Part shown: positions 35,110 to 49,194 of the stretch, piece after piece | How positions within the stretch are numbered: the first letter of the stretch is position 1 | Layout: each line of letters begins with the position of its first letter | Assembly: GCA_003550305.1 (NCBI GenBank) | Contig: QKYT01000112.1 | Coordinates: 49,209-113,208, forward strand | Length of the DNA: 64,000 nt | Reading direction: 5' to 3' | Origin: Glomus cerebriforme | Lineage: Eukaryota > Glomeromycota > Glomeromycetes > Glomerales > Glomeraceae | Notes under the pieces: model-generated | What the model saw: only the letters and a program-made list of their open reading frames with translations | The model's database searches: none | Told to the model about the DNA's origin: nothing | Position numbers and translations under genes: made by a program

Positions 35110-37564
35110 ATTTTACTCTTTGAAATCTATATTTACAAGAAAAAAAAAAACTGTATATATGTTATAATATGTTTAAGTAATATCTAATAGTATAGAACTC
35201 GCTTCAAAAACGATTATAAAACTTTCGGTCAGCCTTCTTTTAAATGACGAAGGGTGTATTTTTTTTCGTTTTTATACGTTAAAAAAGGAATAAAAAAAAT
35301 CCAAGTATAAAATAAGAAACAAAAGCTTTTGGTGGGAAAGAATGTTTTTATAATATTCAGTAAATCATATGATGTTAAGCACCGCGCCCGATACTACCTG
35401 TTTTAATAGAATTGTGTGACTTTGAATTAATTGTGCTAAATGCTATTAAATGCTAAATAAGGTTTAAACTTAAAACACAGTTCCTGATAGAGTAGTTCAA
35501 CAAATGATATCATGCATGCAAATCCCACCTTTGTCGCAGCAATAAAGCGAATACAACAATTTAAGGAATTCTATGACTTTACGTAATAGGACTTATGTTC
35601 TTCGAATGTTCGTTAAACGATGATCCTATGTTTATTTTTAATTATAATTTATCATCCAACTTTTGGAGCTCTACGCAATGGGATATTTTATTATAAAGTG
35701 AATCAGGGAATTTTTTACTTCATCTTTTTAGTTTCCTACGGGAGAGATTTTACATTTGATTCATTAATCCTTTTTTTTCAATTGCTGTATTTAAAGTTGA
35801 TCTGATCGTCCACGGATAATGTCAGCTGAAAAAGTGATCCGTAGATCCCTCACAGATCATCCCGCACAGGCATCAGTGAAATAAAATCGATGATACTGTA
35901 CTATCTGTAAATTGCAAAGATTCCTTTAATATTGAAATGTGTACACATTTTCACATTATTTAAAACGCTTACAATTTAAGATCTTTCTTTTCTAAATAGT
36001 CAATAGTGTAATATACTGCACAACCTCATAATATTACTATTATGTAAACTGGAGCATCATTCAGGTTATTAATCTAAGGATTATTTTACGCATTTAGGAG
36101 GGAGATGAGACAACATCCTCATGGGGCGGAAAAAAAATTACAACATTAATTGGATCTTTGAAGTAGTGATTCGCGAGTTAAGGATCATATAATATCAATA
36201 CATTATACTACAAAATTAAACAGCAACGTTGGCATGTAATTTACGACCCTCTGAAAAATTAATTGGGTTTGTTATATAACAAATCCAGAGTGTGTAATAG
36301 ATATAAATACCAAACATTACTTCATCTAGAGCTATTAGGTAATATAGATCTAATATTAAAGCACCTGAATCCAAGTGATTTTATCAGATTTATGTTATGC
36401 TCTGGTGCAAAATTAATTTTAATTTTTAATTATCACTTTCAAGCAAAAATTATCCTGATTAAATTATATAAATAGATTATCATATTTGTAGAAATTATAT
36501 TTACTTAAACACGCTTCCTTTTTATTGGCCGATCAATATCATCACATGATTTTAAACCTTTTTTTTTTGTTTTGTAAAGGCTTTATTGTTTTTCTTTCCT
36601 TTATGGGAGATTAATTTTATTTCTTTTTTTCTTTATAAAAGCTAATTTTATTTTCCCTATGGGCTAATTTTTATTTTTCCTTGTTTATCTTTTTTTTTTT
36701 GTTCCTTTTTCACTTTAACCTCTTTTCTGTATAGCATTTTTTTTATTTATTGTTTACAATATTAAACTAGTTTAATAAACTTCTTCAGTAAGCAAATTTG
36801 GATTAAAAAATAAAGGTTCAGTCATTATATTTATACAGCAACTTCTATTAACATGAAGGGTTACACTTCATGCCGGAGGAGCAGATCCTCTTTTTAATAG
36901 ATTAGAAATTTAAATTTAGATATTTCATATATTTAATAAAAGATGAAATTAACCTGTTAAAAAAATTAGGTTGACTTTTTATTCCATTTAAGTAGGAAAA
37001 AACAAGTATTCTATTAGTAAACTTTTTTTTGGTGAATTACTTTTAAAGGGAGATTATTAGATAAGTAATGATCAATTCCGAAAGTTTCGGGTTTCGGAAT
37101 TACGAATCGAAACCTTATCCGTAATCAGAAATCTACCCGATTTTCCGAGGCCTAATCGGATGGTTTTGGCCGGCCAGCACTATGCTTGATTTTGGCCAAT
37201 GTAATAACCATCAATTACTTTTAATGATTGGATGAATATATTTTTAAAATTTAAAATTATATGATACTATTTAACATCGTTTTAAAATTCAAAATTTTAA
37301 TCTTCCAATACTCATATCACGTGATTTATAATGCAACGGATAAAATGTTCTGTATTTATTTATAGTAGTAATTTGATTAATCACGTAACTCACGTATATA
37401 CAAGACTACAAGTACAGATGGATAATTTAAAGTGTTAAGATAATATGCACAATAATTGATTATTAAATCCTACCAGCACACAGACAAATATTAAAATAAA
37501 ATAATATACAAAGAAAAAAAATTAAATACATTGTAGAAATACATTAAAAATACATATATAATTA
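35110..37564. other. Intergenic region, no gene seen
   Basis: Upstream region of Maf1 and downstream region of the myosin gene. Short frames at 35,620-35,805 and 36,263-36,475 have no recognisable features. It contains a GC-richer patch at about 37,075-37,190 with a hairpin (listed separately) and a TCACGTGA palindrome at 37,317-37,324. Confidence 0.5.
37074..37101. repeat. Perfect 10-bp inverted repeat in a GC-richer patch
   Basis: AATTCCGAAA at 37,074-37,083 pairs with TTTCGGAATT at 37,092-37,101 across an 8-nt loop. The following ~90 bp (CGAAACC, CCGATTTTCCGAGG, TTGGCCGGCC) is far richer in G+C than the surroundings, which suggests a fragment of an inserted repeat. I cannot name it. Confidence 0.55.
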
Positions 37565-40500
37565 TTAAAAATTATTAAATGAACTTAATGAATTTGATGA
37601 GGCAGATGAAGATGAATATACGGATGTCATAGAATTTCTTCTTCCAAGACGGGATTTCATTTTTTCAAGTTCTTTTTCAAGTCTATTAATTATGAAAAAT
37701 ATTATTATTAAAAAACGAAAATACAAAAATAAGTAATAATATATAAAAAATAAACACGTACTACATTAATTACCTAACAATTCTTTCTTTTGCTTCATGC
37801 GCTTCACGTTCTGCACGTCTCTTACTTAATTGCAAAGAACTTTCTGAATTTTGCTAATTACAAAAATGTTTCAAACAGAGTTATCAAGAATACCAAAAAA
37901 CGTCTTAGAATATTCAAAACCTTCAAAAAAAAAAAAATAGCAAACCAACCATTTCTTCAATAACTTCTCTCATTTTTCCGACTTTTTGTTCATATTTGCA
38001 AATTTCTTGTTCAAATCTTGATTTTGACTTATCATGTTCTTCAAGTTGATACTGTAATTCACGTATTGTTCTATTAGCTTTACGTAAATTATTTATGGAT
38101 TCATTCTTTTCATTTGTTTCATTGTTAATCATTAACGTTAATTCTTCAAGTCTTGTTTCAAGTCTTTTTATATTTTTTGGTGAAGTCATTAATTTAGTTT
38201 CCAATTCAGCTACTCTAATGTTTAATTCTGTAACTTGTTTTTCAAATATTATCTGTAATAAAGAAAAAAATTAAATAATAAATAAATTGATTCTATTAAA
38301 TAATTATATTCAACAATTATATTTTACCTTCGACTTTATTAGCTCTTGATTTTCCTCCTTTTCTTTTGTAAGTTCATTTTGAGAATCCAATAAACTAGCT
38401 TCAACTTTTCTCAGTTTCTCACTTAAACCATTAGCAGTATCTTGATGTTCCTCAACTAATTGTTTCAGATCAAAAACTTCTCTATCCAAAGCTGATAAAT
38501 TTTTCTCCGCTACATGTTTATTTTGACTAGCATCATGATATTGTTCATGAATTTCACCAAGTCTATCTTCAAGGTTCTTTTTTAATTTTTCTAATAACAT
38601 TTTTTGTGATTCAGTTTCTTCCAATGTTGTTTTTAATTGGCTCATTTCACTTAATAAATTATTAACCTGTGTTTGAAGTTCATCATTAGAAACTAATAAA
38701 TCATTATACAATTGACTCAATTCAGCAATTTGGGCTTCCAATTTTTCTCTTTCACTTTCAACTAATAACGGATAACCTTCATTATTATCAGTTAAAAAAT
38801 CTTTAAGCTTCGAAGATAGCTTTTTATTTTCCTCTTGAAGATTTAACATGTTAACTCTATCCAATTCAATTTCCTCATTAAGTTTATTCATTTCAACTTC
38901 ATATTTTTTCTTAGTTTGTTCAAGCGTATATTGTACGTCTTCGATTTCTTTCCTATATTTTTCTCGCTCTTCCTGAAAATCTTCTTGTATTCTTTGTTGA
39001 AGTAAACCAAAATCTGCAATTTCTATTGCATCACTTTCAGTTTTTGCTTCCAATTCTTTTATATGTATTTCAAGAGATTGAATATGTTCTTGAGAAAGTT
39101 TTAATTCATTGGTGACATCTGTTAATGACATTTCAAGTTTATTAACCTGATATTTCATTGAGCCTTCAACAGTTTCTGATTTAAGTTTGAAAAGTTCCGC
39201 AGCCTCAAGTTTAGATTTTATATGATCTAACTCAACTTTATCTCTCGTTCTCTCTTGAACTTCTTCTTCATATTTATTCTTCATTTCTTCAAGTTTCCCT
39301 TGTAATAACTGATTGGTCTGTTCAAGATCCAATAATTGATCTTTTGAACTAGGTTTCGTAGAATTATATTCATCAATATTTTCAGGCTCTTCGGTAAATT
39401 TAATTTTTTGTATCAATTCATCCTTCTCAAGTGAAAGAGACCTTTCATTATGAAGAAGTTCTTCAAAAGTTATCTTCTCAACTTCCAATTGTGTATTAGC
39501 TGACTCCAACTTACGTCTTTCCTGTATCTCGCGTTGTAATTTTTCTTCTAATTCTTTTATACGTTCTTTCAACAATCTAATCTGCTCATCTTTTCTACTT
39601 GGTAACATTGGCCTAATTTGGTAATAAAGCTTCCACCAAGGATTTTGTTTAAGTTTGTTAATTGCTCGTATATTCCTTTGAATAACAAGTGCAGCACGAG
39701 TTTTTTCTGAAAGTTTTCTGTAGTCCTTACGCGAAAGTTTTCCGCGACAATGTGCTTGAAATCCCGTAAACACAAGAGACAATTTATTGTCTCGGACTTC
39801 TTCCAATTCAGCCAACTAATTCCACATAAATAGTTAGTTAAAAATAATATTATATTATATTTTATAGAATAGTACATACCACACCAGCACGGAAGAAAAC
39901 TTTACTCAAGCCAATACGATATTGATTACCCTCAAGTTTAAAAGCCTCCAATAATTTATGTGCAGCTTCTCGTCCATTAACATAACCTTCTGGAAGAATT
40001 CTTGGAGCCAAGATTTCATATCTTTGCCTAAATTCAACAAAACCTAATCGGTTAGGAAATCCTACACGACATATACGAATACCTTCTAGAACACCATTAC
40101 ACCTTAATTGATCAAGTACAAGTGGTGTATTAATTTTTCCAGCCATTTTTTTGGCATTAGGCACAATACAACGAACAAAATGAGGCTGTGTCGAATATAG
40201 TTGCTGCATTAATGAATGCAATTGTTCCTTATGTCGACGACCAACTGTGCGGAAAACTCCACGTTTAACACGATTCTTTGTTCCATAATCTGTAGTATCG
40301 CCAAGAAAATCAGAAAAGAGTGAAGCTATGTATGGTTGTGAAGAATGTGCTAAAAGTTTGGTGACATTTTCATTAAGAGGATCCTTATTCTTATTAAGCC
40401 ATCCAGAGGTTGTATATTCCACTTTTGCAGCATAATGGTTGAGAATGAATCCTTGTTGAAATCGAGGAACACCATATTTTGGTGACTTGTTTTTCCAAAT

Positions 40501-42840
40501 GCTATGTAATTTCTCAACAAATGTCTTGTCGGTAGCTTTTGGCATAACACATTCTTCGTCCAAACAAGCCAATATACCAACAGGCTGAAATTGTATCGAA
40601 ATCACATTAAGTAAAATTTCTAAAAAACATAAAAAGACATGAGAAATAAATATATGGCATACTTTAGTTTTTTCAATCAAATCAATTGTTGGTTGTAGGT
40701 CTAATCCGAAATCAATAAAATCCCATTCAATATTTTCGAGTTTGTATTGTTCTTGCTCCAATATAAACATGTGTTGATTGAAAAATTGCTGAAGTTTTTC
40801 GTTGGTATAGTTGATACATAATTGTTCAAATCCATTTGTCTGTGATAATTAAACAAAAATTAATTTATCAAAAGTAAAAAAAAAATGAAGAATGAAAAAT
40901 TAACCAACCTGGAATATTTCAAATCCCGCAATATCTAGAACACCAATAAAATAAGCCTTATTTGACGGAGTATCAATTGCTTTATTAATCCTTTCAACCA
41001 ATGCACCAAAACTCCTTTCATATAATGCTTTTGCCAAAGCTTCTATTGAATATAAGACTTGTTCCTTAGTTCTAGCTTGAGCAACCCATTCGCGACCTGC
41101 CTTTACTTGAGGCTTAATAAGCCCTTTTATAAAAGCATCTATTGGGACACCTAATACATGACAAACTTTTTCAGCCACAGAAGTATCCAAAATATGCGCT
41201 TGATCATCTCGTCCGGAAGTTACACAAATATTTCCAAGATGAAGAACCGATGCTACAATGCGGAAAAATTCAACTTGCTCATCTTCTGAAATACCAACAA
41301 TATTCATGGCATTCTATAAAATTAAATGAATAAGTAAATAAAATAACTTAGTTATTATTAATATAAGTGTTATACGAACCAAAAGTATTTCGAATTCAGC
41401 AATATCGTCCACACCATCAATATCTTTTCTTGAATGTTTCGTGAACCTATAGTCATCCAATGAACCATCCAAGAGAAATTTTTCTAATGTAGAGGTATGA
41501 ATAAATAAATTATTTTGTATTCTTTCAATTATCTTTTTTAAGTGACTTACTTTTAATTGCGGACGGAGCTCCTTTCAATAACTGATAAAATATATGAAAA
41601 TTACGTTCCTCGGGCGTCTGATAAGTAACGCGTGACTTTTCCAACAAATATCGCTCAATATTTGCACCGGAAATTTGACCAGCCGAGTTGAATTCAATGC
41701 GGATAAATTTACCCTGGAATACGAATAATAAATTATTTAAATTATTTGGTCATTAAAGAATATTATGTGTGTGTTATCAAGATGAGAACTTACAAAACGA
41801 GATGAGTTATTATTTCGAATTGTTTGGGCATTTCCAAAAGCTTCTAAAATTGGATTAGCTTGAAGAATTTGTTGTTCGAGTATTCCATATTTCTTAGTGT
41901 TAGTACTATCGCTAGCTATCGTCGCTATATACTGAATCACTTTTTTTGTATTTTCAGTTTTCCCCGCGCCAGATTCACCACTATATGAATAGTTAAAAAA
42001 AGTAAATTTAAATTATGAAAGAACAATCAATATAAAAGATACTTACGTTATAAGAATAGATTGGTTTTCGCGCCCTTGTAACATGTCATGATAGGCTATA
42101 TCGGAGATTGCATAAATATGAGGAGGCATTTCATAACGTCGTTTATTTTTATAAGAACGAATTATCTCATCCGTGTATATTGGGAGCGAGCGATATGGAT
42201 TGACTGCGACCAAAAAAAGCCCTGAATACGTCTATTGTGGAATAGAAAGAAGTGTTAGTGCTATGTGGAAAAAAGATAGAATATGATTGCCCAAAGGACG
42301 ATTTGACCAGCATTAACGTTAATGTAGGCAAATGTCCTTCGGAATTTTTCCGATAAGGATTTGGATTAACTTACATATATCATATCAGATAAATATCGTA
42401 ATCGAAGGTTATGGATTACGGATGCTTCATTCAGATGTGTCAAGTCGGCCATATCTTCCACCTTATCAAATTTAGGTGGATTCATTTTTTCGGTTTCGTT
42501 AACATTAACGACACGAGACTTTAATAATTATTTTAAAAATTAATAAATATAACGTGTCATTAAAAAAGTATTAAATCATTCATAGATTGGGATATATTAT
42601 TGTCCTTACCGAATTATCATTAAAGTGGACTTCCACTTGTTCGCCCATATCCTTCGTTATGTAACCGGCGACATATCCCGTTTCTTTATCCTCAACCCAA
42701 ACCCACTTTTTTTCATTAAAAGCAGCATGAACTACGACGTCAACCACTCCAGCACCACGAGAACTGGTTGAAATTCGTCGAAAAATTTCTTCACCAGGTG
42801 AATATGTCAGAGAATCTTTTCTTGAATTATGTGTTGACAT
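37565..42840 (-). CDS. Myosin II heavy chain
   Basis: Predicted 1,429-residue conventional myosin. Thirteen exons: 42840-42610, 42518-42375, 42231-42047, 41980-41794, 41713-41551, 41483-41380, 41313-40909, 40839-40663, 40584-39880, 39815-38328, 38252-37950, 37853-37774, 37682-37565 (4,290 nt). An N-terminal SH3-like region is followed by the motor domain with P-loop GESGAGKT (188-195, spanning a splice junction), switch I NNNSSRF and switch [10 protein letters not shown]. After the converter an IQ-like motif (about 781-803) precedes a long heptad coiled coil (about 830-1,395), the class II hallmark. The tail ends in a short Ser-rich segment ([13 protein letters not shown]) that could be phosphorylated (inference). 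Myosin II drives the cytokinetic ring and septation in fungi. The promoter is shared with the divergent sorting-nexin gene. Confidence 0.95.
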
Positions 42841-44263
42841 GGTGAAGTATATATTAAGAGGATTTTTTTTCTTTAAACGGTTTAAATATAGTCGTCGTTT
42901 ACACAACAAGAAGGAAATTGCAAAATCAAAAGGGGATAATAAATGACTTCAAAATAAGACAATAAATTCGTAAAAAAGTAATTTATTTATAAAGATTTTT
43001 GATTACAATAATTCCTAAGGGGTTTGTTTGTTTATCATAAGATCATTGCCTTATTTGTGGAGATTTAGAACATTTGGTCGGGGGGAAAGGTTATTATGAC
43101 GTACTATTAACACCCCTCCATAAAAATAAAAAAAATTCGTTAACAGTGTTAGCACCTGACTTTGGAGAATGTTCTTGGTTCTTTATTTATATACTGTATA
43201 TCAGACAATGTTATAAAGGTTATATATGTAAATATAACAAATAATTAATGAAATCAGCTTCGGAAAATAGGAGGTTCAATAAATAAAATTATAAAATAGG
43301 AAATCCGTACTTATTCGAATCTCGAATATTCGAATCTATCTTTAAAAAAGTATCTAGCATACAGTTTCCATTTTATTAATTGGCATTGTTAATCATTCTA
43401 ACCTGTTTGATAACTAGTATGGTCAAATTTAGAGTAACTTAAATTATACATCCTAAAAATGGCTACGGTGGTTTGTAGTACCTTTATGATATGCCGCAAA
43501 GTTTCAAAGCCATAGTAAAATACAATTTTCTCTTTCTCGATTATCATGCTAATACTTTGAAAGTGAATATTTTTAAAACCCACATTTATCGCTGTGACGA
43601 AGCTTTCTCGAGGTACTAAATATTTAATTTATACATAAAATGCCTGTTACCAAAATTTGTAACATTTTCGCTTACTAAAGTGCCATTTAAACATATTCAA
43701 AGCTTGGAAATATTAAAAAATAACCTTATGGACGATAATAAAAAGTTTATATTATTAATATAAGAATCTTTTCCAATATATGAGGTATGCTTTACTTTTG
43801 ATTTTATGCCTTATAATTGAATATCTCGACACTCAAGCTTTAGGAGGTATGATAGTTTATATCGAACTTATAGGTTCAACATTTTGAATCTTACTGGCGC
43901 GGAAAGCGTCGAGATATTCTGAAAATCTTTGGGAGAGACTTTTTTTTTATGTTTAAATTGTGGATACGCGAGGAATGATAGTTTCTCGCGTAACTTTGCG
44001 ACCCTGCTTGTCGGAAGCTAAATATTAGTATCAATTTGATACATGTGATTTATAATAAGTTCGCATTGCAAAAAAAAAAATTTGTTAGGATTTTAGGATT
44101 TTGAATCTTATAAACTTTCTATTTATTTTATTTAGTTCTATTCATGGTCTTTTCTAGCCATCACAAAATTTCGTACGATTTAATTCTTAATAAATAAATT
44201 AATAGAATATTAAATATAATAATAATAATTAAGTAGTTGAGCTACGAGTCATTATCAGATAAT
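42841..44263. other. Bidirectional promoter region between myosin II and the sorting nexin
   Basis: The 1.4-kb spacer separates two divergent start codons. It is of mixed composition, with AT-rich stretches near both ATGs and an inverted repeat at 43,819-43,919. No gene is supported; the frame at 43,398-43,583 has no features. Confidence 0.5.
43819..43919. repeat. 12-bp inverted repeat pair spanning 101 bp
   Basis: GAATATCTCGAC at 43,819-43,830 is repeated inverted as GTCGAGATATTC at 43,908-43,919, with further weak symmetry inside (TCGAACTTATAGGTTC). I see no target-site duplication. It may be a tiny MITE or a long palindromic control region. Confidence 0.5.
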
Positions 44264-47200
44264 ATGGAACAAAATATATTAATGAAAGCTCCGGATGTTG
44301 TAAATAACCAGGAATGTGAACTTGATAATACGCCGGAAATAAATGGCTTGCAGCAAAAAAAACTTGAACAAATTAATCATGAAGGCGATGCTTCATCAGA
44401 AAAGAAATCTGATAACGCAAAAACCAAAACAATTGATGTAAACTCGAATCTACAAGAAAAAACAATAGTTTCTGAAAGTGTAATACAACCAACTTTATCT
44501 TTTAATATGGGTCCAGTAGAATTATTCCAATATTTTGTTTCATCGACTCCAAGAATGATTTTTATATTATATTTACTTATTCTTTTCACTTGGAGTTATT
44601 TACAAAGGTCTCCTTTACTTTTGCTTAGTCTGGGTGTAGCATTTGGTTATTTTCTTAGGGCAAATACTGTTACAAATGAAATAAAAGAAAAAATTGTTAT
44701 GGTAAAAGATACAAGCATGTCGAGAAATTTAAGCTCAGTAGAGGTAAGATTAGCCTTTTTTTTTTTTAGGATCTGATATTTATATTCTAATTTATATGTT
44801 TTTTTTTTAATTAAAAGGTCTTAAAATCTGCAGAAAAAGTAAAATTGACAGAGCTTGCGATTACAACGAATATTGATAAAACTTTAGATAAAATGTTTAA
44901 ATATATTACACGTGATATAGTAGATTTTTATTATGATCCAATAAATCCTAACAAAGATCCAGAATTTTCAATTCAAGTTCGAAATGCTATGAATGTAATG
45001 GCAATGAATTTAGCTTTATGTTTCCAAAATTTAGATAAAGTAGAATTAGGTATAATGTCGAGTTTCGCAATTGCCAACACATTTATTGTTCATTTGGTAT
45101 GTATTTTATAACTTTCTTTTTAAGACATATGCGGTGTAAAGTAATTCTACTAGTTCTAAAATTCAAATATATTATTAATTAATTTTATTATTATTATTTT
45201 TTTCAGCGAGAATATAGAAAATTTATAGTGACAAATACACCTTTGAGTGTTTATTGTAGTCAAAATGAATCTTCTGTTCTGACGCAATCAACAAATAGAG
45301 AGGCGCAAGCACAAATCCTTCGTTCGGTATCTCATTTGATGCTTGCAAGATTATTGCCATCATCAGAAACACATAGTCATATTTTAATGGCTTTTCTATC
45401 TGAATTATGGGCAAATCAAATTTTTCGAGCAACACTTGATACTGTTTGTGATCCCGACTGGATTAATCGTACTATAGTTGAATATTTAACAGATATCTCT
45501 CCAATAGATGCAATTGATGAACATGATGCTACTTTATTTCATGAATTGGCAAACTCGATAGAAGCGGCTGAATTGGCTGAAAAGTTAACGCAACCTCCCG
45601 ATTCATCTAATTTTATAAATGAAAATCGATCATCTATTTCGAGTAATGATTCAACAGCAGCTCAACCAAATCAACCATCGACCGAATCATCTACACCAAT
45701 TCAAGCAAATTTGTTCACTGATTCTAAAACAGAAATCTGTGATGAACCAATAGAATTAGTTAGTGGAATTAACGTAGAGTTCAAAAACGAAGTAACAGTC
45801 ACGGATAATACTTCATCGCTGGCTCCTCCAATAGTTTCTCCTAATCGACTTTTTGTGCGATCCAATAAATCAACTAATTTACAAAATATTTTAAATAATC
45901 GTGGAGAAACCTTTGCAGAATTTATGGCTTTTCTGGAAGAAAGAAAATCAGCCAATTTACTACGATTTTGGCTTCAAGCAGATTCATTTCGAAAAATTGC
46001 AACTCAAGAAGTTGATATTAATTTGATTCAAGAGGATGCTTTAGGAATATTTAAAAGTTATTTTGGTGAAACTGCAACTTATCCTGTAAAGGTTGTTGAA
46101 GAAGGATTGGTAAATCAATGTGTTAGAGAGATAACGAAAGCACCAACAAGCAGTTGTTTCATGATGTTACAGGAATATGTGTTTGTTGTTTTGGAGAGGG
46201 ATTATTTTGATGATTTCATAAAATCTATGAAAACTCAGGGAGAAGATATGAGTTTTTTGATTAAAGATAAACATCCACCTGAAGATGATGATAAGTCGAG
46301 TTCCTTATCAGAGGGAATGTCAGTTGAAGAAAGAACTTTAGACCGATCCAACATATTGGGCGATTCTGTTTTATCTTCAGAGTTTTCTGAACATAGTTTA
46401 CCCGATGAAAATGGTAATTCTGAACATTTGCAGGTTAATCCAAGAAGACGATCTAGATCTTGGTCAAATAACATTTCGGTCGAAGCTCTGGGAGAATTGA
46501 CCAAAAATATCCCTGATAATTCTGATGCAAATCCTACAACATCTGTAAGGTCTGAGATTAATGATACTGAAAGTACTCATGAATTAATAACGGACCGACC
46601 AAAAACACCAATGATGGATTTGACAGGAGTTCGTATAAAAATGACTGATGTTTCTGAATCTCCGAATAAATATATTTATTCAACGAAGTCTTTAGGTTAT
46701 ATGATTGAAGTTGAGCAACCTGGATCAACGGGGTGGATTATGACAAGAAGTTATGCAGATTTTGAAAAAATGCATCATTCTTTAGTTCGAGCTTTTCCTA
46801 AGGCTGAAAAGGTAACCATGCCTCGGCTAATGTTAAAAAAGAATCACGAAGCTTGTGAAGCATTAGAAAGATACTTGAACATTTTGTTAAGTGATGTTAT
46901 ACTTTGTGAAAGCGATGCTCTACAAAAGTTTATGAAAAGAGATGGATTACCAAAGAAGGATTTAGAAAAACCTTCCATGAAAAAAACAAGAGGATTATCA
47001 ATCTTGTCAGCAAAATCTATGTCTATGGTGAATCTTTTAACTAATGGTAATGATTCAAAGAATCAACGGAATCCAATTTATGAAGAGTCATCGCCACCAA
47101 AAAGATCTTCTGAGATATTAAGGTCATCGGAAGTAGCTTTTAAGAAATTTTCTGAATTTTTACCAAGAATTTCTACAGAATTCTCAAAGATTCCCGATGA

Positions 47201-47945
47201 ATTATATGGTAAGAATTCTCCTTTTACAACGGTTGCACGACCTAGCATTGAAACAATCAATTCAACAACATGGGGATCTAGCCGAACAACCCCAACAACA
47301 TCTACAAGTGAAAGTGATTCATCTTCAATTGTAATGGTGGATACTCCATCAAATCGATCTTCAATTGCAGATAAACTCGAAAATTCATATGATATCACGT
47401 CAGATTCGGGTGATATCAATTTAATATCAAAACATCGAGCACGACCAAATAAACAATTAACAGGTCAAGATATTGATCTTTTAATTGATACAATTTTTGC
47501 TGTAGTTGAAGAAATATTCGATTTATCAGTTAAATCTCAATGGCATCTTCGTAAGACTGTATTATCAGTTTTGAGAGAAGTTGTGAGAAGGTCATATACA
47601 GAAGCAATTAAAGCTTCATTTTTAATGTATATTGATACTTTGTCTACCGAAGAGAAAGTAACGTCAATAATTGACAATTTTACAAATTCATTCTGGCCAA
47701 ATGGTACCTGGGCAGGAACATCACCTTTACGTACTGAAGAAGAAAAATTAAAAACAAAAGAGGAAGCAAAAAAATTACTTTTGCAAAAAGCTGTACCAAG
47801 TTCAATAAAACAAGTTATGGGATCTGAAAATTCTAGGATTATGATTGGTAGATTAGTTGATGGATTTTTAGCAGAAAAAGAAGTTGTTAGAGGCATGGGT
47901 GTTAATATATTAGAAAGTATTGTAAAACTTATTATTGCTGAATAA
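44264..47945 (+). CDS. PXA-RGS-PX-Nexin_C sorting nexin (Mdm1/SNX13/14/25-like)
   Basis: Predicted 1,165-residue protein. Three exons: 44264-44743, 44818-45096, 45207-47945 (3,498 nt). A hydrophobic hairpin at about 98-130 (MIFILYLLILF...LLLLSLGVAFGYF) should anchor it in the ER. Then come a PXA domain (about 145-330), an RGS domain (about 480-600; ETFAEFMAFLEERKS...LLRFWLQAD), a PX phosphoinositide-binding domain (about 725-830; RSYADFEKMHHSL) and a C-terminal Nexin_C domain (about 1,004-1,165). This order is diagnostic of yeast Mdm1 and animal SNX13/14/25, which tether the ER to vacuole/endosome or lipid droplets. Ser/Thr-rich linkers separate the domains. The start is the first in-frame ATG; an upstream TTG-initiated reading is not used. 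Confidence 0.93.
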
Positions 47946-49194
47946 TTGTTGGTATTTTTATTTGATTATATTTATGTAGATAGATATGAATTTCGTCTTT
48001 TTTTTGAAATCTTATTAGATACATTCCTATTTTTTTAAAAAAATAATATTTTTTAATTATAATTTTAATAAAGTTAATTAAGTTTTACTTTTATTATTTT
48101 ATACTTTATAGTTTGAAGTGCAAAGATACACACTGCCCATAAATACTTTATTAATTAGTATATGTTACCTAAATTTTGTGATAAATATGTTGCTGTCCCT
48201 TTTAAATTCCTTGAACTTTTCGATCTTCTTAACAACATTATATCTCAAGAATAGAAATGCGTTCCAAGTTAGTGGGTGAAATTGTGATTATAAGGTTTGA
48301 AATTGTAAAGGAAAATATAGATGTATTGATATAAACCATTTTGATCAATTTCGATGTAATAAAAAAAATAGCTTGCCAAATCCCTGAACCAGAAAAATTC
48401 TCAAAGCGGTTTGACTGACATATATTGATAAATTTTGTTCATGTTATAAACTTCATTTCCATTTATTCCATATACCTTATTATATTAATAAATACATGAC
48501 CAAAACACATTTCTATGAGATATAATATCTCTAAAGAAGTTTTTGAATAGTACTATTTTATTAAAATAAAATGTTTCTTTCTATTAAACATTTTGATATT
48601 TATATACTGTAATACTTTTATCAATAACTCAATGTTTTTTGAATAAAATTCAAATGGTTTTTTTTAATAATTTCTTTTGTTTTTCCTGTTTAGAAAGAAA
48701 TCGAGTTTGATGTAGAATAAATAATTTATTAACTATTAATACTCAGTTCTTTCTTAAAAGAAAGTCCTTTTACTAAATCCAATAACTTTTGTTTGTGTAA
48801 AAAGAACATTACAATTTTATTTTGCCTATTAAATTCAATGAATAATGAATTTTTATTTTACATATTTTTTTGATGGTGTCCATACTCCATACTGATTATC
48901 TAAAAAAAATATGGGTGACGCGCAATCATTAAATTTTAAATTTTTAAGATTCAAGATAGTTTGAATTATAAAGAATATTTAAATACGACAAGAAAATTTA
49001 TTCAAAAAAGCCGACCGCTTACCGAGAAATAATATATTCATTGGTAAGTACTAAGTAGTTGTAGTTACAGTATCTCGAATAACTACGATTTTCAAAAATC
49101 TTACCTAATATGAAATCAGATAATCTGTGATCGGTGAGAAAATTATAAAACGCGCCAAAAAAATTTTACTCTCAATCTTTAATTCTTTTTATCC
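47946..49194. other. Intergenic region, no gene seen
   Basis: Downstream of the sorting nexin and upstream of the FIST gene. AT-rich; no supportable frame. A CACTGCCCATAAATAC phrase near 48,130 faintly recalls the Tc1 ends, but no partner end was found. Confidence 0.5.

Noticed and set aside
43860..43890. tRNA-like B-box phrases such as GGTTCAACA near 43,873
   Set aside because: No matching A-box or cloverleaf could be formed; no tRNA gene found by eye in the window.
48125..48145. CACTGCCCATAAATAC as a Tc1-type terminal repeat
   Set aside because: No inverted partner or TA-flanked end within several kb.
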